Shown: positions 24,640 through 39,700 of the stretch, one piece after another
How the letters are laid out: every line of letters begins with the position of its first letter
Position numbering within the stretch: the stretch's first letter is position 1
Source: Apoderus coryli
Lineage: Eukaryota > Arthropoda > Insecta > Coleoptera > Attelabidae
Length of the DNA stretch: 64,000 bases
NCBI GenBank assembly: GCA_911728435.2
Contig: CAJVRQ020000079.1
Span: forward strand, 1-64,000
Direction: 5' to 3'
Position numbers and translations under genes: made by a program
The notes under the pieces: generated by a model
Databases searched by the model: none
What the model saw: the letters and a program-made list of their open reading frames with translations, nothing else
Told to the model about the DNA's origin: nothing

Positions 24640-27592
24640 CGTTTAATTCTAAATAACAAAATTTTAGTAACAAAACGCTCTAATTCGTTCTAATTTGCTT
24701 TTTTATGCTTAATCTAATTTCTTTTGACTAATAAAATTTACTTTTAAATTCTAAGTGAGAAAACAGCTTTTTGGGAGCCATTTGAACGTTTAATTCTAAA
24801 TATTAAAATTTTAGTAACAAAACGCGCTAATTCGTTCTAAATTGCTTATTTACGCTTAATCTAACTTATTTTCACTAATAAAATTTACTTTTAAATTCTA
24901 AGTGAGAAAACAGCTTTTTGTGAGCCATTTGAACATTTAATTCTAAATATCAAAATTTTAGTAACAAAACGCGCTAATTCGTTCTAAATTGCTTATTTAC
25001 GCTTAATCTAACTTATTTTCACTAATAAAATTTACTTTTAAATTCTAAGTGAGAAAAAGCTTTTTGCGAGCCATTTGAACGTTTAATTCTAAATAACAAA
25101 ATTTTAGTAACAAAACGCGCTAATTCGTTGTAAATTGCTTATTTACGCTTAATCTAACTTATTTTCACTAATAAAATTTACTTTTAAATTCTAAGTAAGA
25201 AAACAGCTTTTTGGGAGCCATTTGAAAAGTTTAATTCTAAATAACAAAATTTTAGTAACAAAACGCTCTAATTCGTTCTAATTTGCTTTTTTATGCTTAA
25301 TCTAATTTCTTTTGAATAATAAAATTTACTTTTAATTTCTAAGTGAGAAAACAGCTTTTTGGGAGCCATTTGAAACGTTTAATTCTAAATAACAAAATTT
25401 TAGTAACAAAACGCTCTAATTCGTTCTAATTTGCTTTTTTATGCTTAATCTAATTTCTTTAGTCTAATAAAATTTACTTTTAAATTCCAAGTGAGAAAAC
25501 AGCTTTTTGGGAGCCATTTGAAAAGTTTAATTCTAAATAACAAAATTTTAGTAACAAAACGCGCTAATTCGTTCTAAATTGCTTATTTACGCTTAACCTA
25601 ACTTATTTTCACTAATAAAATTTACTTTTAAATTCCAAGTGAGAAAACAGCTTTTTGGGAGCCATTTGAAAAGTTTAATTCTAAATAACAAAATTTTAGT
25701 AACAAAACGCGCTAATTCGTTCTAAATTGCTTATTTACGCTTAATCTAACTTATTTTCACTAATAAAATTTACTTTTAAATTCTAAGTATGAAAACACCT
25801 TTTTGGGAGCCATTTGGAAAGTTTAATTCTAAATAACAAAATTTTAGTAACAAAACGCTCTAATTCGTTCTAATTTGCTTTTTTATGCTTAATCTAATTT
25901 CTTTTGACTAATAAAATTTACTTTTAATTTCTAAGTGAGAAAACAGCTTTTTGGGAGCCATTTAGAAAGTTTAATTCTAAATAACAAAATTTTAGTAACA
26001 AAACGCTCTAAATCGTTCTAATTTGCTTTTTTATGCTTAATCTAATTTCTTTAGACTAATAAAATTTACTTTTAAATTCCAAGTGAGAAAACAGCTTTTT
26101 GGGAGCCATTTGAAACGTTTAATTCTAAATAACAAAATTTTAGTAACAAAACGCTCTAATTCGTTCTAATTTGCTTTTTTATGCTTAATCTAATTTCTTT
26201 TGACTAATAAAATTTACTTTTAAATTCTAAGTGAGAAAACAGCTTTTTGGGAGCCATTTGAACGTTTAATTCTAAATATTAAAATTTTAGTAACAAAACG
26301 CGCTAATTCGTTCTAAATTGCTTATTTACGCTTAATCTAACTTATTTTCACTAATAAAATTTACTTTTAAATTCTAAGTGAGAAAACAGCTTTTTGTGAG
26401 CCATTTGAACATTTAATTCTAAATATCAAAATTTTAGTAACAAAACGCGCTAATTCGTTCTAAATTGCTTATTTACGCTTAATCTAACTTATTTTCACTA
26501 ATAAAATTTACTTTTAAATTCTAAGTGAGAAAAAGCTTTTTGCGAGCCATTTGAACGTTTAATTCTAAATAACAAAATTTTAGTAACAAAACGCGCTAAT
26601 TCGTTGTAAATTGCTTATTTACGCTTAATCTAACTTATTTTCACTAATAAAATTTACTTTTAAATTCTAAGTAAGAAAACAGCTTTTTGGGAGCCATTTG
26701 AAAAGTTTAATTCTAAATAACAAAATTTTAGTAACAAAACGCTCTAATTCGTTCTAATTTGCTTTTTTATGCTTAATCTAATTTCTTTTGACTAATAAAA
26801 TTTACTTTTAATTTCTAAGTGAGAAAACAGCTTTTTGGGAGCCATTTGAAACGTTTAATTCTAAATAACAAAATTTTAGTAACAAAACGCTCTAATTCGT
26901 TCTAATTTGCTTTTTTATGCTTAATCTAATTTCTTTAGTCTAATAAAATTTACTTTTAAATTCCAAGTGAGAAAACAGCTTTTTGGGAGCCATTTGAAAA
27001 GTTTAATTCTAAATAACAAAATTTTAGTAACAAAACGCGCTAATTCGTTCTAAATTGCTTATTTACGCTTAACCTAACTTATTTTCACTAATAAAATTTA
27101 CTTTTAAATTCCAAGTGAGAAAACAGCTTTTTGGGAGCCATTTGAAAAGTTTAATTCTAAATAACAAAATTTTAGTAACAAAACGCGCTAATTCGTTCTA
27201 AATTGCTTATTTACGCTTAATCTAACTTATTTTCACTAATAAAATTTACTTTTAAATTCTAAGTATGAAAACAGCTTTTTGGGAGCCATTTGGAAAGTTT
27301 AATTCTAAATAACAAAATTTTAGTAACAAAACGCTCTAATTCGTTCTAATTTGCTTTTTTATGCTTAATCTAATTTCTTTTGACTAATAAAATTTACTTT
27401 TAATTTCTAAGTGAGAAAACAGCTTTTTGGGAGCCATTTAGAAAGTTTAATTCTAAATAACAAAATTTTAGTAACAAAACGCTCTAAATCGTTCTAATTT
27501 GCTTTTTTATGCTTAATCTAATTTCTTTAGACTAATAAAATTTACTTTTAAATTCCAAGTGAGAAAACAGCTTTTTGGGAGCCATTTGAAAA
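24640..27592. repeat. Tandem higher-order repeat, 10-mer, period 1476 bp
   Basis: Four private markers recur at a 1476-bp offset: GAACATTTAA at 24931 and 26407, GAGAAAAAGC at 25051 and 26527, GCTTAACCTA at 25591 and 27067, and TTTAGAAAG at 25961 and 27437. Two adjacent copies, with limits accurate to about one monomer. The GAACATTTAA variant appears again at 32467, so part of the unit has a third relative. Confidence 0.85.
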
Positions 27593-30500
27593 GTTTAATT
27601 CTTAATAACAAAATTTTAGTAACAAAACGCGCTAATTCGTTCTAAATTGCTTATTTACGCTTAATCTAACTTATTTTCACTAATAAAATTTACTTTTAAA
27701 TTCTAAGTGTGAAAACAGCTTTTTGGGAGCCATTTGAAAAGTTTAATTCTAAATAACAAAATTTTAGTAACAAAACGCGCTAATTCGTTGTAAATTGCTT
27801 ATTTACGCTTAATCTAACTTATTTTCACTAATAAAATTTACTTTTAAATTCTAAGTAAGAAAACAGCTTTTTGGGAGCCATTTGAAAAGTTTAATTCAAA
27901 ATAACAAAATTTTAGTAACAAAACGCTCTAATTCGTTCTAATTTGCTTTTTTATGCTTAATCTAATTTCTTTTGACTAATAAAATTTACTTTTAATTTCT
28001 AAGTGAGAAAACAGCTTTTTGGGAGCCATTTGAAACGTTTAATTCTAAATAACAAAATTTTAGTAACAAAACGCTCTAATTCGTTCTAATTTGATTTTTT
28101 ATGCTTAATCTAATTTCTTTAGACTAATAAAATTTACTTTTAATTTCTAAGTGAGAAAACAGCTTTTTGTGAGCTATTTGAAACGTTTAATTCTAAATAA
28201 CAATATTTTAGTAACAAAACGCTCTAATTCGTTCTAAATTGCTTATTTACGCTTAATCTAACTTATTTTCACTAATAAAATTTACTTTTAAATTCTAAGT
28301 GAGAAAACAGCTTTTTGGGAGCCATTTGAACGTTTAATTCTAAATAACAAAATTTTAGTAACAAAACGCGCTAATTCGTTGTAAATTGCTTATTTACGCT
28401 TAATCTAACTTATTTTCACTAATAAAATTTACTTTTAAATTCTAAGTGTGAAAACAGCTTTTTGGGAGCCATTTGAAAAGTTTAATTCTAAATATCAAAA
28501 TTTTAGTAACAAAACGCGCTAATTCGTTCTAAATTGCTTATTTACGCTTAATCTAACTTATTTTCACTAATAAAATTTACTTTTAAATTCTAAGTAAGAA
28601 AACAGCTTTTTGGGAGCCATTTGAAAAGTTTAATTCTAAATAACAAAATTTTAGTAACAAAACGCTCTAATTCGTTCTAATTTGCTTTTTTATGCTTAAT
28701 CTAATTTCTTTTGACTAATAAAATTTACTTTTAATTTCTAAGTGAGAAAACAGCTTTTTGGGAACCATTTGAAACGTTTAATTCTAAATAACAAAATTTT
28801 AGTAACAAAACGCTCTAATTCGTTCTAATTTGCTTTTTTATGCTTAATCTAATTTCTTTAGTCTAATAAAATTTACTTTTAAATTCCAAGTGAGAAAACA
28901 GCTTTTTGGGAGCCATTTGAAAAGTTTAATTCTAAATAACAAAATTTTAGTAACAAAACGCGCTAATTCGTTCTAAATTGCTTATTTACGCTTAATCTAA
29001 CTTATTTTCACTAATAAAATTTACTTTTAAATTCCAAGTGAGAAAACAGCTTTTTGGGAGCCATTTGAAAAGTTTAATTCTAAATAACAAAATTTTAGTA
29101 ACAAAACGCGCTAATTCGTTCTAAATTGCTTATTTACGCTTAATCTAACTTATTTTCACTAATAAAATTTACTTTTAAATTCTAAGTATGAAAACAGCTT
29201 TTTGGGAGCCATTTGGAAAGTTTAATTCTAAATAACAAAATTTTAGTAACAAAACGCTCTAATTCGTTCTAATTTGCTTTTTTATGCTTAATCTAATTTC
29301 TTTTGACTAATAAAATTTACTTTTAATTTCTAAGTGAGAAAACAGCTCTTTGGGAGCCATTTGGAAAGTTTAATTCTAAATAACAAAATTTTAGTAACAA
29401 AACGCTCTAAATCGTTCTAATTTGCTTTTTTATGCTTAATCTAATTTCTTTAGACTAATAAAATTTACTTTTAAATTCCAAGTGAGAAAACAGCTTTTTG
29501 GGAGCCATTTGAAAAGTTTAATTCTTAATAACAAAATTTTAGTAACAAAACGCGCTAATTCGTTCTAAATTGCTTATTTACGCTTAATCTAACTTATTTT
29601 CACTAATAAAATTTACTTTTAAATTCTAAGTGTGAAAACAGCTTTTTGGGAGCCATTTGAAAAGTTTAATTCTAAATAACAAAATTTTAGTAACAAAACG
29701 CGCTAATTCGTTGTAAATTGCTTATTTACGCTTAATCTAACTTATTTTCACTAATAAAATTTACTTTTAAATTCTAAGTATGAAAACAGCTTTTTGGGAG
29801 CCATTTGAAAAGTTTAATTCAAAATAACAAAATTTTAGTAACAAAACGCTCTAATTCGTTCTAATTTGCTTTTTTATGCTTAATCTAATTTCTTTTGACT
29901 AATAAAATTTACTTTTAATTTCTAAGTGAGAAAACAGCTTTTTGGGAGCCATTTGAAACGTTTAATTCTAAATAACAAAATTTTAGTAACAAAACGCTCT
30001 AATTCGTTCTAATTTGATTTTTTATGCTTAATCTAATTTCTTTAGACTAATAAAATTTACTTTTAATTTCTAAGTGAGAAAACAGCTTTTTGGGAGCTAT
30101 TTGAAACGTTTAATTCTAAATAACAATATTTTAGTAACAAAACGCTCTAATTCGTTCTAAATTGCTTATTTACGCTTAATCTATCTTATTTTCACTAATA
30201 AAATTTACTTTTAAATTCTAAGTGAGAAAACAGCTTTTTGGGAGCCATTTGAACGTTTAATTCTAAATAACAAAATTTTAGTAACAAAACGCGCTAATTC
30301 GTTGTAAATTGCTTATTTACGCTTAATCTAACTTATTTTCACTAATAAAATTTACTTTTAAATTCTAAGTGTGAAAACAGCTTTTTGGGAGCCATTTGAA
30401 AAGTTTAATTCTAAATAATAAAATTTTAGTAACAAAACGCGCTAATTCGTTGTAAATTGCTTATTTACGCTTAATCTAACTTATTTTCACTAATAAAATT

Positions 30501-32899
30501 TACTTTTAAATTCTAAGTAAGAAAACAGCTTTTTGAGAGCCATTTGAAAAGTTTAATTCTAAATAACAAAATTTTAGTAACAAAACGCTCTTATTCGTTC
30601 TAATTTGCTTTTTTATGCTTAATCTAATTTCTTTTGACTAATAAAATTTACTTTTAATTTCTAAGTGAGAAAACAGCTTTTTGGGAGCCATTTGGAAAGT
30701 TTAATTCTAAATAACAAAATTTTAGTAACAAAACGCTCTAAATCGTTCTAATTTGCTTTTTTATGCTTAATCTAATTTCTTTAGACTAATAAAATTTACT
30801 TTTAAATTCCAAGTGAGAAAACAGCTTTTTGGGAGCCATTTGAAAAGTTTAATTCTTAATAACAAAATTTTAGTAACAAAACGCGCTAATTCGTTCTAAA
30901 TTGCTTATTTACGCTTAATCTAACTTATTTTCACTAATAAAATTTACTTTTAAATTCTAAGTGTGAAAACAGCTTTTTGGGAGCCATTTGAAAAGTTTAA
31001 TTCTAAATAACAAAATTTTAGTAACAAAACGCGCTAATTCGTTGTAAATTGCTTATTTACGCTTAATCTAACTTATTTTCACTAATAAAATTTACTTTTA
31101 AATTCTAAGTAAGAAAACAGCTTTTTGGGAGCCATTTGAAAAGTTTAATTCAAAATAACAAAATTTTAGTAACAAAACGCTCTAATTCGTTCTAATTTGC
31201 TTTTTTATGCTTAATCTAATTTCTTTTGACTAATAAAATTTACTTTTAATTTCTAAGTGAGAAAACAGCTTTTTGGGAGCCATTTGAAACGTTTAATTCT
31301 AAATAACAAAATTTTAGTAACAAAACGCTCTAATTCGTTCTAATTTGATTTTTTATGCTTAATCTAATTTCTTTAGACTAATAAAATTTACTTTTAATTT
31401 CTAAGTAAGAAAACAGCTTTTTGGGAGCTATTTGAAACGTTTAATTCTAAATAACAATATTTTAGTAACAAAACGCTCTAATTCGTTCTAAATTGCTTAT
31501 TTACGCTTAATCTAACTTATTTTCACTAATAAAATTTACTTTTAAATTCTAAGTGAGAAAACAGCTTTTTGGGAGCCATTTGAACGTTTAATTCTAAATA
31601 ACAAAATTTTAGTAACAAAACGCGCTAATTCGTTGTAAATTGCTTATTTACGCTTAATCTAACTTATTTTCACTAATAAAATTTACTTTTAAATTCTAAG
31701 TGTGAAAACAGCTTTTTGGGAGCCATTTGAACGTTTAATTCTAAATATCAAAATTTTAGTAACAAAACGCGCTAATTCGTTCTAAATTGCTTATTTACGC
31801 TTAATCTAACTTATTTTCACCAATAAAATTTACTTTTAAATTCTAAGTGTGAAAACAGCTTTTTGGGAGCCATTTGAAAAGTTTAATTCTAAATAATAAA
31901 ATTTTAGTAACAAAACGCGCTAATTCGTTGTAAATTGCTTATTTACGCTTAATCTAACTTATTTTCACTAATAAAATTTACTTTTAAATTCTAAGTAAGA
32001 AAACAGCTTTTTGAGAGCCATTTGAAAAGTTTAATTCTAAATAACAAAATTTTAGTAACAAAACGCTCTAATTCGTTCTAATTTGCTTTTTTATGCTTAA
32101 TCTAATTTCTTTTGACTAATAAAATTTACTTTTAATGTCTAAGTGAGAAAACAGCTTTTTGGGAGCCATTTGAAACGTTTAATTCTAAATAACAAAATTT
32201 TAGTAACAAAACGCTCTAATTCGTTCTAATTTGCTTTTTTATGCTTAATCTAATTTCTTTTGACTAATAAAATTTACTTTTAAATTCTAAGTGAGAAAAC
32301 AGCTTTTTGGGAGCCATTTGAACGTTTAAATCTAAATATTAAAATTTTAGTAACAAAACGCGCTAATTCGTTCTAAATTGCTTATTTACGCTTAATCTAA
32401 CTTATTTTCACTAATAAAATTTACTTTTAAATTCTAAGTGAGAAAACAGCTTTTTGTGAGCCATTTGAACATTTAATTCTAAATATCAAAATTTTAGTAA
32501 CAAAACGCGCTAATTCGTTCTAAATTGCTTATTTACGCTTAATCTAACTTATTTTCACTAATAAAATTTACTTTTAAATTCTAAGTGAGAAAACAGCTTT
32601 TTGGGAGCCATTTGAACGTTTAATTCTAAATAACAAAATTTTAGTAACAAAACGCGCTAATTCGTTGTAAATTGCTTATTTACGCTTAATCTAACTTATT
32701 TTCACTAATAAAATTTACTTTTAAATTCTAAGTAAGAAAACAGCTTTTTGGGAGCCATTTGAAAAGTTTAATTCTAAATAACAAAATTTTAGTAACAAAA
32801 CGCTCTAATTCGTTCTAATTTGCTTTTTTATGCTTAATCTAATTTCTTTTGACTAATAAAATTTACTTTTAATTTCTAAGTGAGAAAACAGCTTTTTGG

Positions 32900-35800
32900 G
32901 AGCCATTTGAAACGTTTAATTCTAAATAACAAAATTTTAGTAACAAAACGCTCTAATTCGTTCTAATTTGCTTTTTTATGCTTAATCTAATTTCTTTAGT
33001 CTAATAAAATTTACTTTTAAATTCCAAGTGAGAAAACAGCTTTTTGGGAGCCATTTGAAAAGTTTAATTCTAAATAACAAAATTTTAGTAACAAAACGCG
33101 CTAATTCGTTCTAAATTGCTTATTTACGCTTAATCTAACTTATTTTCACTAATAAAATTTACTTTTAAATTCTGAGTATGAAAACAGCTTTTTGGGAGCC
33201 ATTTGGAAAGTTTAATTCTAAATAACAAAATTATAGTAACAAAACGCTCTAATTCGTTCTAATTTGCTTTTTTATGCTTAATCTAATTTCTTTTGACTAA
33301 TAAAATTTACTTTTAATTTCTAAGTGAGAAAACAGCTTTTTGGGAGCCATTTGGAAAGTTTAATTCTAAATAACAAAATTTTAGTAACAAAACGCTCTAA
33401 ATCGTTCTAATTTGCTTTTTTATGCTTAATCTAATTTCTTTAGACTAATAAAATTTACTTTTAAATTCCAAGTGAGAAAACAGCTTTTTGGGAGCCATTT
33501 GAAAAGTTTAATTCTTAATAACAAAATTTTAGTAACAAAACGCGCTAATTCGTTCTAAATTGCTTATTTACGCTTAATCTAACTTATTTTCACTAATAAA
33601 ATTTACTTTTGAATTCTAAGTGTGAAAACAGCTTTTTGGGAGCCATTTGAAAAGTTTAATTCTAAATAACAAAATTTTAGTAACAAAACGCGCTAATTCG
33701 TTGTAAATTGCTTATTTACGCTTAATCTAACTTATTTTCACTAATAAAATTTACTTTTAAATTCTAAGTAAGAAAACAGCTTTTTGGGAGCCATTTGAAA
33801 AGTTTAATTCAAAATAACAAAATTTTAGTAACAAAACGCTCTAATTCGTTCTAATTTGCTTTTTTATGCTTAATCTAATTTCTTTTGACTAATAAAATTT
33901 ACTTTTAATTTCTAAGTGAGAAAACAGCTTTTTGGGAGCCATTTGAAACGTTTAATTCTAAATAACAAAATTTTAGTAACGAAACGCTCTAATTCGTTCT
34001 AATTTGATTTTTTATGCTTAATCTAATTTCTTTTGACTAATAAAATTTACTTTTAAATTCTAAGTGAGAAAACAGCTTTTTGGGACCCATTTGAACGTTT
34101 AATTCTAAATATCAAAATTTTAGTAACAAAACGCGCTAATTCGTTCTAAATTGCTTATTTACGCTTAATCTAACTTATTTTCACTAATAAAATTTACTTT
34201 TAAATTCTAAGTGAGAAAACAGCTTTTTCTGAGCCATTTGGACGTTTAATTCTAAATATCAAAATTTTAGTAACAAAACGCGCTAATTCGTTCTAAATTG
34301 CTTATTTACGCTTATTCTAACTTATTTTCACTAATAAAATTTACTTTTAAATTCTAAGTGAGAAAACAGCTTTTTGTGAGCCATTTGAACGTTTAATTCT
34401 AAATAACAAAATTTTAGTAACAAAACGCTCTAATTCGTTCTAATTTGCTTTTTTATGCTTAATCTAATTTCTTTTGACTAATAAAATTTACTTTTAATTT
34501 CTAAGTGAGAAAACAGCTTTTTGGGAGCCATTTGAAACGTTTAATTCTAAATAACAAAATTTTAGTAACAAAACGCTCTAATTCGTTCTAATTTGCTTTT
34601 TTATGCTTAATCTAATTTCTTTAGTCTAATAAAATTTACTTTTAAATTCCAAGTGAGAAAACAGCTTTTTGGGAGCCATTTGAAAAGTTTAATTCTAAAT
34701 AACAAAATTTTAGTAACAAAACGCGCTAATTCGTTCTAAATTGCTTATTTACGCTTAATCTAACTTATTTTCACTAATAAAATTTACTTTTAAATTCTGA
34801 GTATGAAAACAGCTTTTTGGGAGCCATTTGGAAAGTTTAATTCTAAATAACAAAATTTTAGTAACAAAACGCTCTAATTCGTTCTAATTTGCTTTTTTAT
34901 GCTTAATCTAATTTCTTTTGACTAATAAAATTTACTTTTAATTTCTAAGTGAGAAAACAGCTTTTTGGGAGCCATTTGGAAAGTTTAATTCTAAATAACA
35001 AAATTTTAGTAACAAAACGCTCTAAATCGTTCTAATTTGCTTTTTTATGCTTAATCTAATTTCTTTAGACTAATAAAATTTACTTTTAAATTCCAAGTGA
35101 GAAAACAGCTTTTTGGGAGCCATTTGAAAAGTTTAATTCTTAATAACAAAATTTTAGTAACAAAACGCGCTAATTCGTTCTAAATTGCTTATTTACGCTT
35201 AATCTAACTTATTTTCACTAATAAAATTTACTTTTAAATTCTAAGTAAGAAAACAGCTTTTTGGGAGCCATTTGAAAAGTTTAATTCAAAATAACAAAAT
35301 TTTAGTAACAAAACGCTCTAATTCGTTCTAATTTGCTTTTTTATGCTTAATCTAATTTCTTTTGACTAATAAAATTTACTTTTAATTTCTAAGTGAGAAA
35401 ACAGCTTTTTGGGAGCCATTTGAAACGTTTAATTCTAAATAACAAAATTTTAGTAACGAAACGCTCTAATTCGTTCTAATTTGATTTTTTATGCTTAATC
35501 TAATTTCTTTTGACTAATAAAATTTACTTTTAAATTCTAAGTGAGAAAACAGCTTTTTGGGACCCATTTGAACGTTTAATTCTAAATATCAAAATTTTAG
35601 TAACAAAACGCGCTAATTCGTTCTAAATTGCTTATTTACGCTTAATCTAACTTATTTTCACTAATAAAATTTACTTTTAAATTCTAAGTGAGAAAACAGC
35701 TTTTTCTGAGCCATTTGGACGTTTAATTCTAAATATCAAAATTTTAGTAACAAAACGCGCTAATTCGTTCTAAATTGCTTATTTACGCTTATTCTAACTT

Positions 35801-36000
35801 ATTTTCACTAATAAAATTTACTTTTAAATTCTAAGTGAGAAAACAGCTTTTTGTGAGCCATTTGAACGTTTAATTCTAAATATCAAAATTTTAGTAACAA
35901 AACGCGCTAATTCGTTCTAAATTGCTTATTTACGCTTATTCTAACTTATTTTCACTAATAAAATTTACTTTTAATTTCTAAGTGAGAAAACAGCTTTTTG
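32900..36000. repeat. Tandem higher-order repeat, 10/11-mer, period 1477-1625 bp
   Basis: CTGAGTATG occurs at 33172 and 34797 (1625 bp apart). TAACGAAACG-type and TTTTTCTGAGCC variants recur 1477 bp apart (33981 and 35458 for the first). The change in offset within one pair means one copy gained or lost a single 148-bp monomer, the usual mark of unequal exchange. Confidence 0.8.
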
Positions 36001-37699
36001 GGATACATTTGAAACGTTTATTCTAAATAACAAAATTTTAGTAACAAAACGCTCTAATTCGTTCTAATTTGCTTTTTTATGCTTAATCTAATTTCTTTTG
36101 ACTAATAAAATTTAATTTTAAATTCTAAGTGAGAAAACAGCTTTTTGGGAGCCATTTGAAAAGGTTAATTCTAAATAACAAAATTTTAGTAACAAAACGC
36201 TCTAAATCGTTCTAATTTGCTTTTTTATGCTTAATCTAATTTCTTTAGACTAATAAAATTTACTTTTAAATTCTAAGTGAGAAAACAGCTTTTTGGGAGC
36301 CATTTGAACGTTTAATTCTAAATAACAAAATTTTAGTAACAAAACGCGCTAATTCGTTGTAAATTGCTTATTTACGCTTAATCCAACTTATTTTCACTAA
36401 TAAAATTTACTTTTAAATTCTAAGTATGAAAACAGCTTTTTGGGAGCCATTTGAAAAGTTTAATTCTAAATAACAAAATTTTAGTAACAAAACGCTCTAA
36501 TTCGTTCTCATTTGCTTTTTTATGCTTAATCTAATTTCTTTTGACTAATAAAATTTACTTTTAAATTCTAAGTGAGAAAACAGCTTTTTGGGAGCCATTT
36601 GAACGTTTAATTCTAAATATCAAAATTTTAGTAACAAAACGCGCTAATTCGTTCTAAATTGCTTATTTAATCTTAATCTAACTTAATTTCACTAATAAAA
36701 TTATCTTTTAAATTCTAAGTGAGAAAACAGCTTTTTGTGAGCCTTTTGAACGTTTAATTCTAAATATCAAAATTTTAGTAACATAACGCGCTAATTCGTT
36801 CTAAATTGCTTATTTACGCTTATTCTAACTTATTTTCACTAATAAAATTTACTTTTAAATTCCAAGTATGAAAACAGCTTTTTGGGAGCCATTTGAAAAG
36901 GTTAATTCTAAATAACAAAATTTTAGTAACAAAACGCTCTAAATCGTTCTAATTTGCTTTTTTATGCTTAATCTAATTTCTTTAGACTAATAAAATTTAC
37001 TTTTAATTTCTAAGTGAGAAAACAGCTTTTTGGGAGCTATTTGAAACGTTTAATTCTAAATAACAATATTTTAGTAACAAAACGCGCTAATTCGTTGTAA
37101 ATTGCTTATTTACGCTTAATCTAACTTATTTTCACTAATAAAATTTACTTTTAAATTCTAAGTAAGAAAACAGCTTTTTGGGAGCCATTTGAAAAGTTTA
37201 ATTCTAAATAACAAAATTTTAGTAACAAAACGCTCTAGTTCGTTCTAATTTGCTTTTTTATGCTTAATCTAATTTCTTTTGACTAATAAAATTTACTTTT
37301 AATTTCTAAGTGAGAAAACAGCTTTTTGGGAGCCATTTGAAACGTTTAATTCTAAATAACAAAATTTTAGTAACAAAACGCTCTAATTCGTTCTAATTTG
37401 CTTTTTTATGCTTAATCTAATTTCTTTAGTCTAATAAAATTTACTTTTAAATTCCAAGTGAGAAAACAGCTTTTTGGGAGCCATTTGAAAAGTTTAATTC
37501 TAAATAACAAAATTTTAGTAACAAAACGCGCTAATTCGTTCTAAATTGCTTATTTACGCTTAATCTAACTTATTTTCACTAATAAAATTTACTTTTAAAT
37601 TCCAAGTGAGAAAACAGCTTTTTGGGAGCCATTTGAAAAGTTTAATTCTAAATAACAAAATTTTAGTAACAAAACGCGCTAATTCGTTCTAAATTGCTT

Positions 37700-39700
37700 A
37701 TTTACGCTTAATCTAACTTATTTTCACTAATAAAATTTACTTTTAAATTCTAAGTATGAAAACAGTTTTTTGGGAGCCATTTGGAAAGTTTAATTCTAAA
37801 TAACAAAATTTTAGTAACAAAACGCTCTAATTCGTTCTAATTTGCTTTTTTATGCTTAATCTAATTTCTTTTGACTAATAAAATTTACTTTTAATTTCTA
37901 AGTGAGAAAACAGCTTTTTGGGAGCCATTTGGAAAGTTTAATTCTAAATAACAAAATTTTAGTAACAAAACGCTCTAAATCGTTCTAATTTGCTTTTTTA
38001 TGCTTAATCTAATTTCTTTAGACTAATAAAATTTACTTTTAAATTCCAAGTGAGAAAACAGCTTTTTGGGAGCCATTTGAAAAGTTTAATTCTAAATAAC
38101 AAAATTTTAGTAACAAAACGCGCTAATTCGTTCTAAATTGCTTATTTACGCTTAATCTAACTTATTTTCACTAATAAAATTTACTTTTAAATTCTAAGTG
38201 TGAAAACAGCTTTTTGGGAGCCATTTGAAAAGTTTAATTCTAAATAACAAAATTTTAGTAACAAAACGCGCTAATTCGTTGTAAATTGCTTATTTACGCT
38301 TAATCTAACTTATTTTCACTAATAAAATTTACTTTTAAATTCTAAGTAAGAAAACAGCTTTTTGGGAGCCATTTGAAAAGTTTAATTCTAAATAACAAAA
38401 TTTTAGTAACAAAACGCTCTAATTCGTTCTAATTTGCTTTTTTATGCTTAATCTAATTTCTTTTGACTAATAAAATTTACTTTTAATTTCTAAGTGAGAA
38501 AACAGCTTTTTGGGAGCCATTTGAAACGTTTAATTCTAAATAACAAAATTTTAGTAACAAAACGCTCTAATTCGTTCTAATTTGATTTTTTATGCTTAAT
38601 CTAATTTCTTTTGACTAATAAAATTTACTTTTAAATTCTAAGTGAGAAAACAGCTTTTTGGGAGCCATTTGAACGTTTAATTCTAAATATCAAAATTTTA
38701 GTAACAAAACGCGCTAATTCGTTCTAAATTGCTTATTTACGCTTAATCTAACTTATTTTCACTAATAAAATTTACTTTTAAATTCTAAGTATGAAAACAG
38801 TTTTTTGGGAGCCATTTGGAAAGTTTAATTCTAAATAACAAAATTTTAGTAACAAAACGCTCTAATTCGTTCTAATTTGCTTTTTTATGCTTAATCTAAT
38901 TTCTTTTGACTAATAAAATTTACTTTTAATTTCTAAGTGAGAAAACAGCTTTTTGGGAGCCATTTGGAAAGTTTAATTCTAAATAACAAAATTTTAGTAA
39001 CAAAACGCTCTAAATCGTTCTAATTTGCTTTTTTATGCTTAATCTAATTTCTTTAGACTAATAAAATTTACTTTTAAATTCCAAGTGAGAAAACAGCTTT
39101 TTGGGAGCCATTTGAAAAGTTTAATTCTAAATAACAAAATTTTAGTAACAAAACGCGCTAATTCGTTCTAAATTGCTTATTTACGCTTAATCTAACTTAT
39201 TTTCACTAATAAAATTTACTTTTAAATTCTAAGTGTGAAAACAGCTTTTTGGGAGCCATTTGAAAAGTTTAATTCTAAATAACAAAATTTTAGTAACAAA
39301 ACGCGCTAATTCGTTGTAAATTGCTTATTTACGCTTAATCTAACTTATTTTCACTAATAAAATTTACTTTTAAATTCTAAGTAAGAAAACAGCTTTTTGG
39401 GAGCCATTTGAAAAGTTTAATTCTAAATAACAAAATTTTAGTAACAAAACGCTCTAATTCGTTCTAATTTGCTTTTTTATGCTTAATCTAATTTCTTTTG
39501 ACTAATAAAATTTACTTTTAATTTCTAAGTGAGAAAACAGCTTTTTGGGAGCCATTTGAAACGTTTAATTCTAAATAACAAAATTTTAGTAACAAAACGC
39601 TCTAATTCGTTCTAATTTGCTTTTTTATGCTTAATCTAATTTCTTTTGACTAATAAAATTTACTTTTAAATTCTAAGTGAGAAAACAGCTTTTTGGGAGC
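37700..39700. repeat. Tandem higher-order repeat, 7-mer, period 1035 bp
   Basis: A variant with an altered C/T run, ACAGTTTTTTGGG, occurs at about 37763 and 38798 (1035 bp apart) and is not seen elsewhere. The following monomers match in order in both copies. Limits are approximate. Confidence 0.7.
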
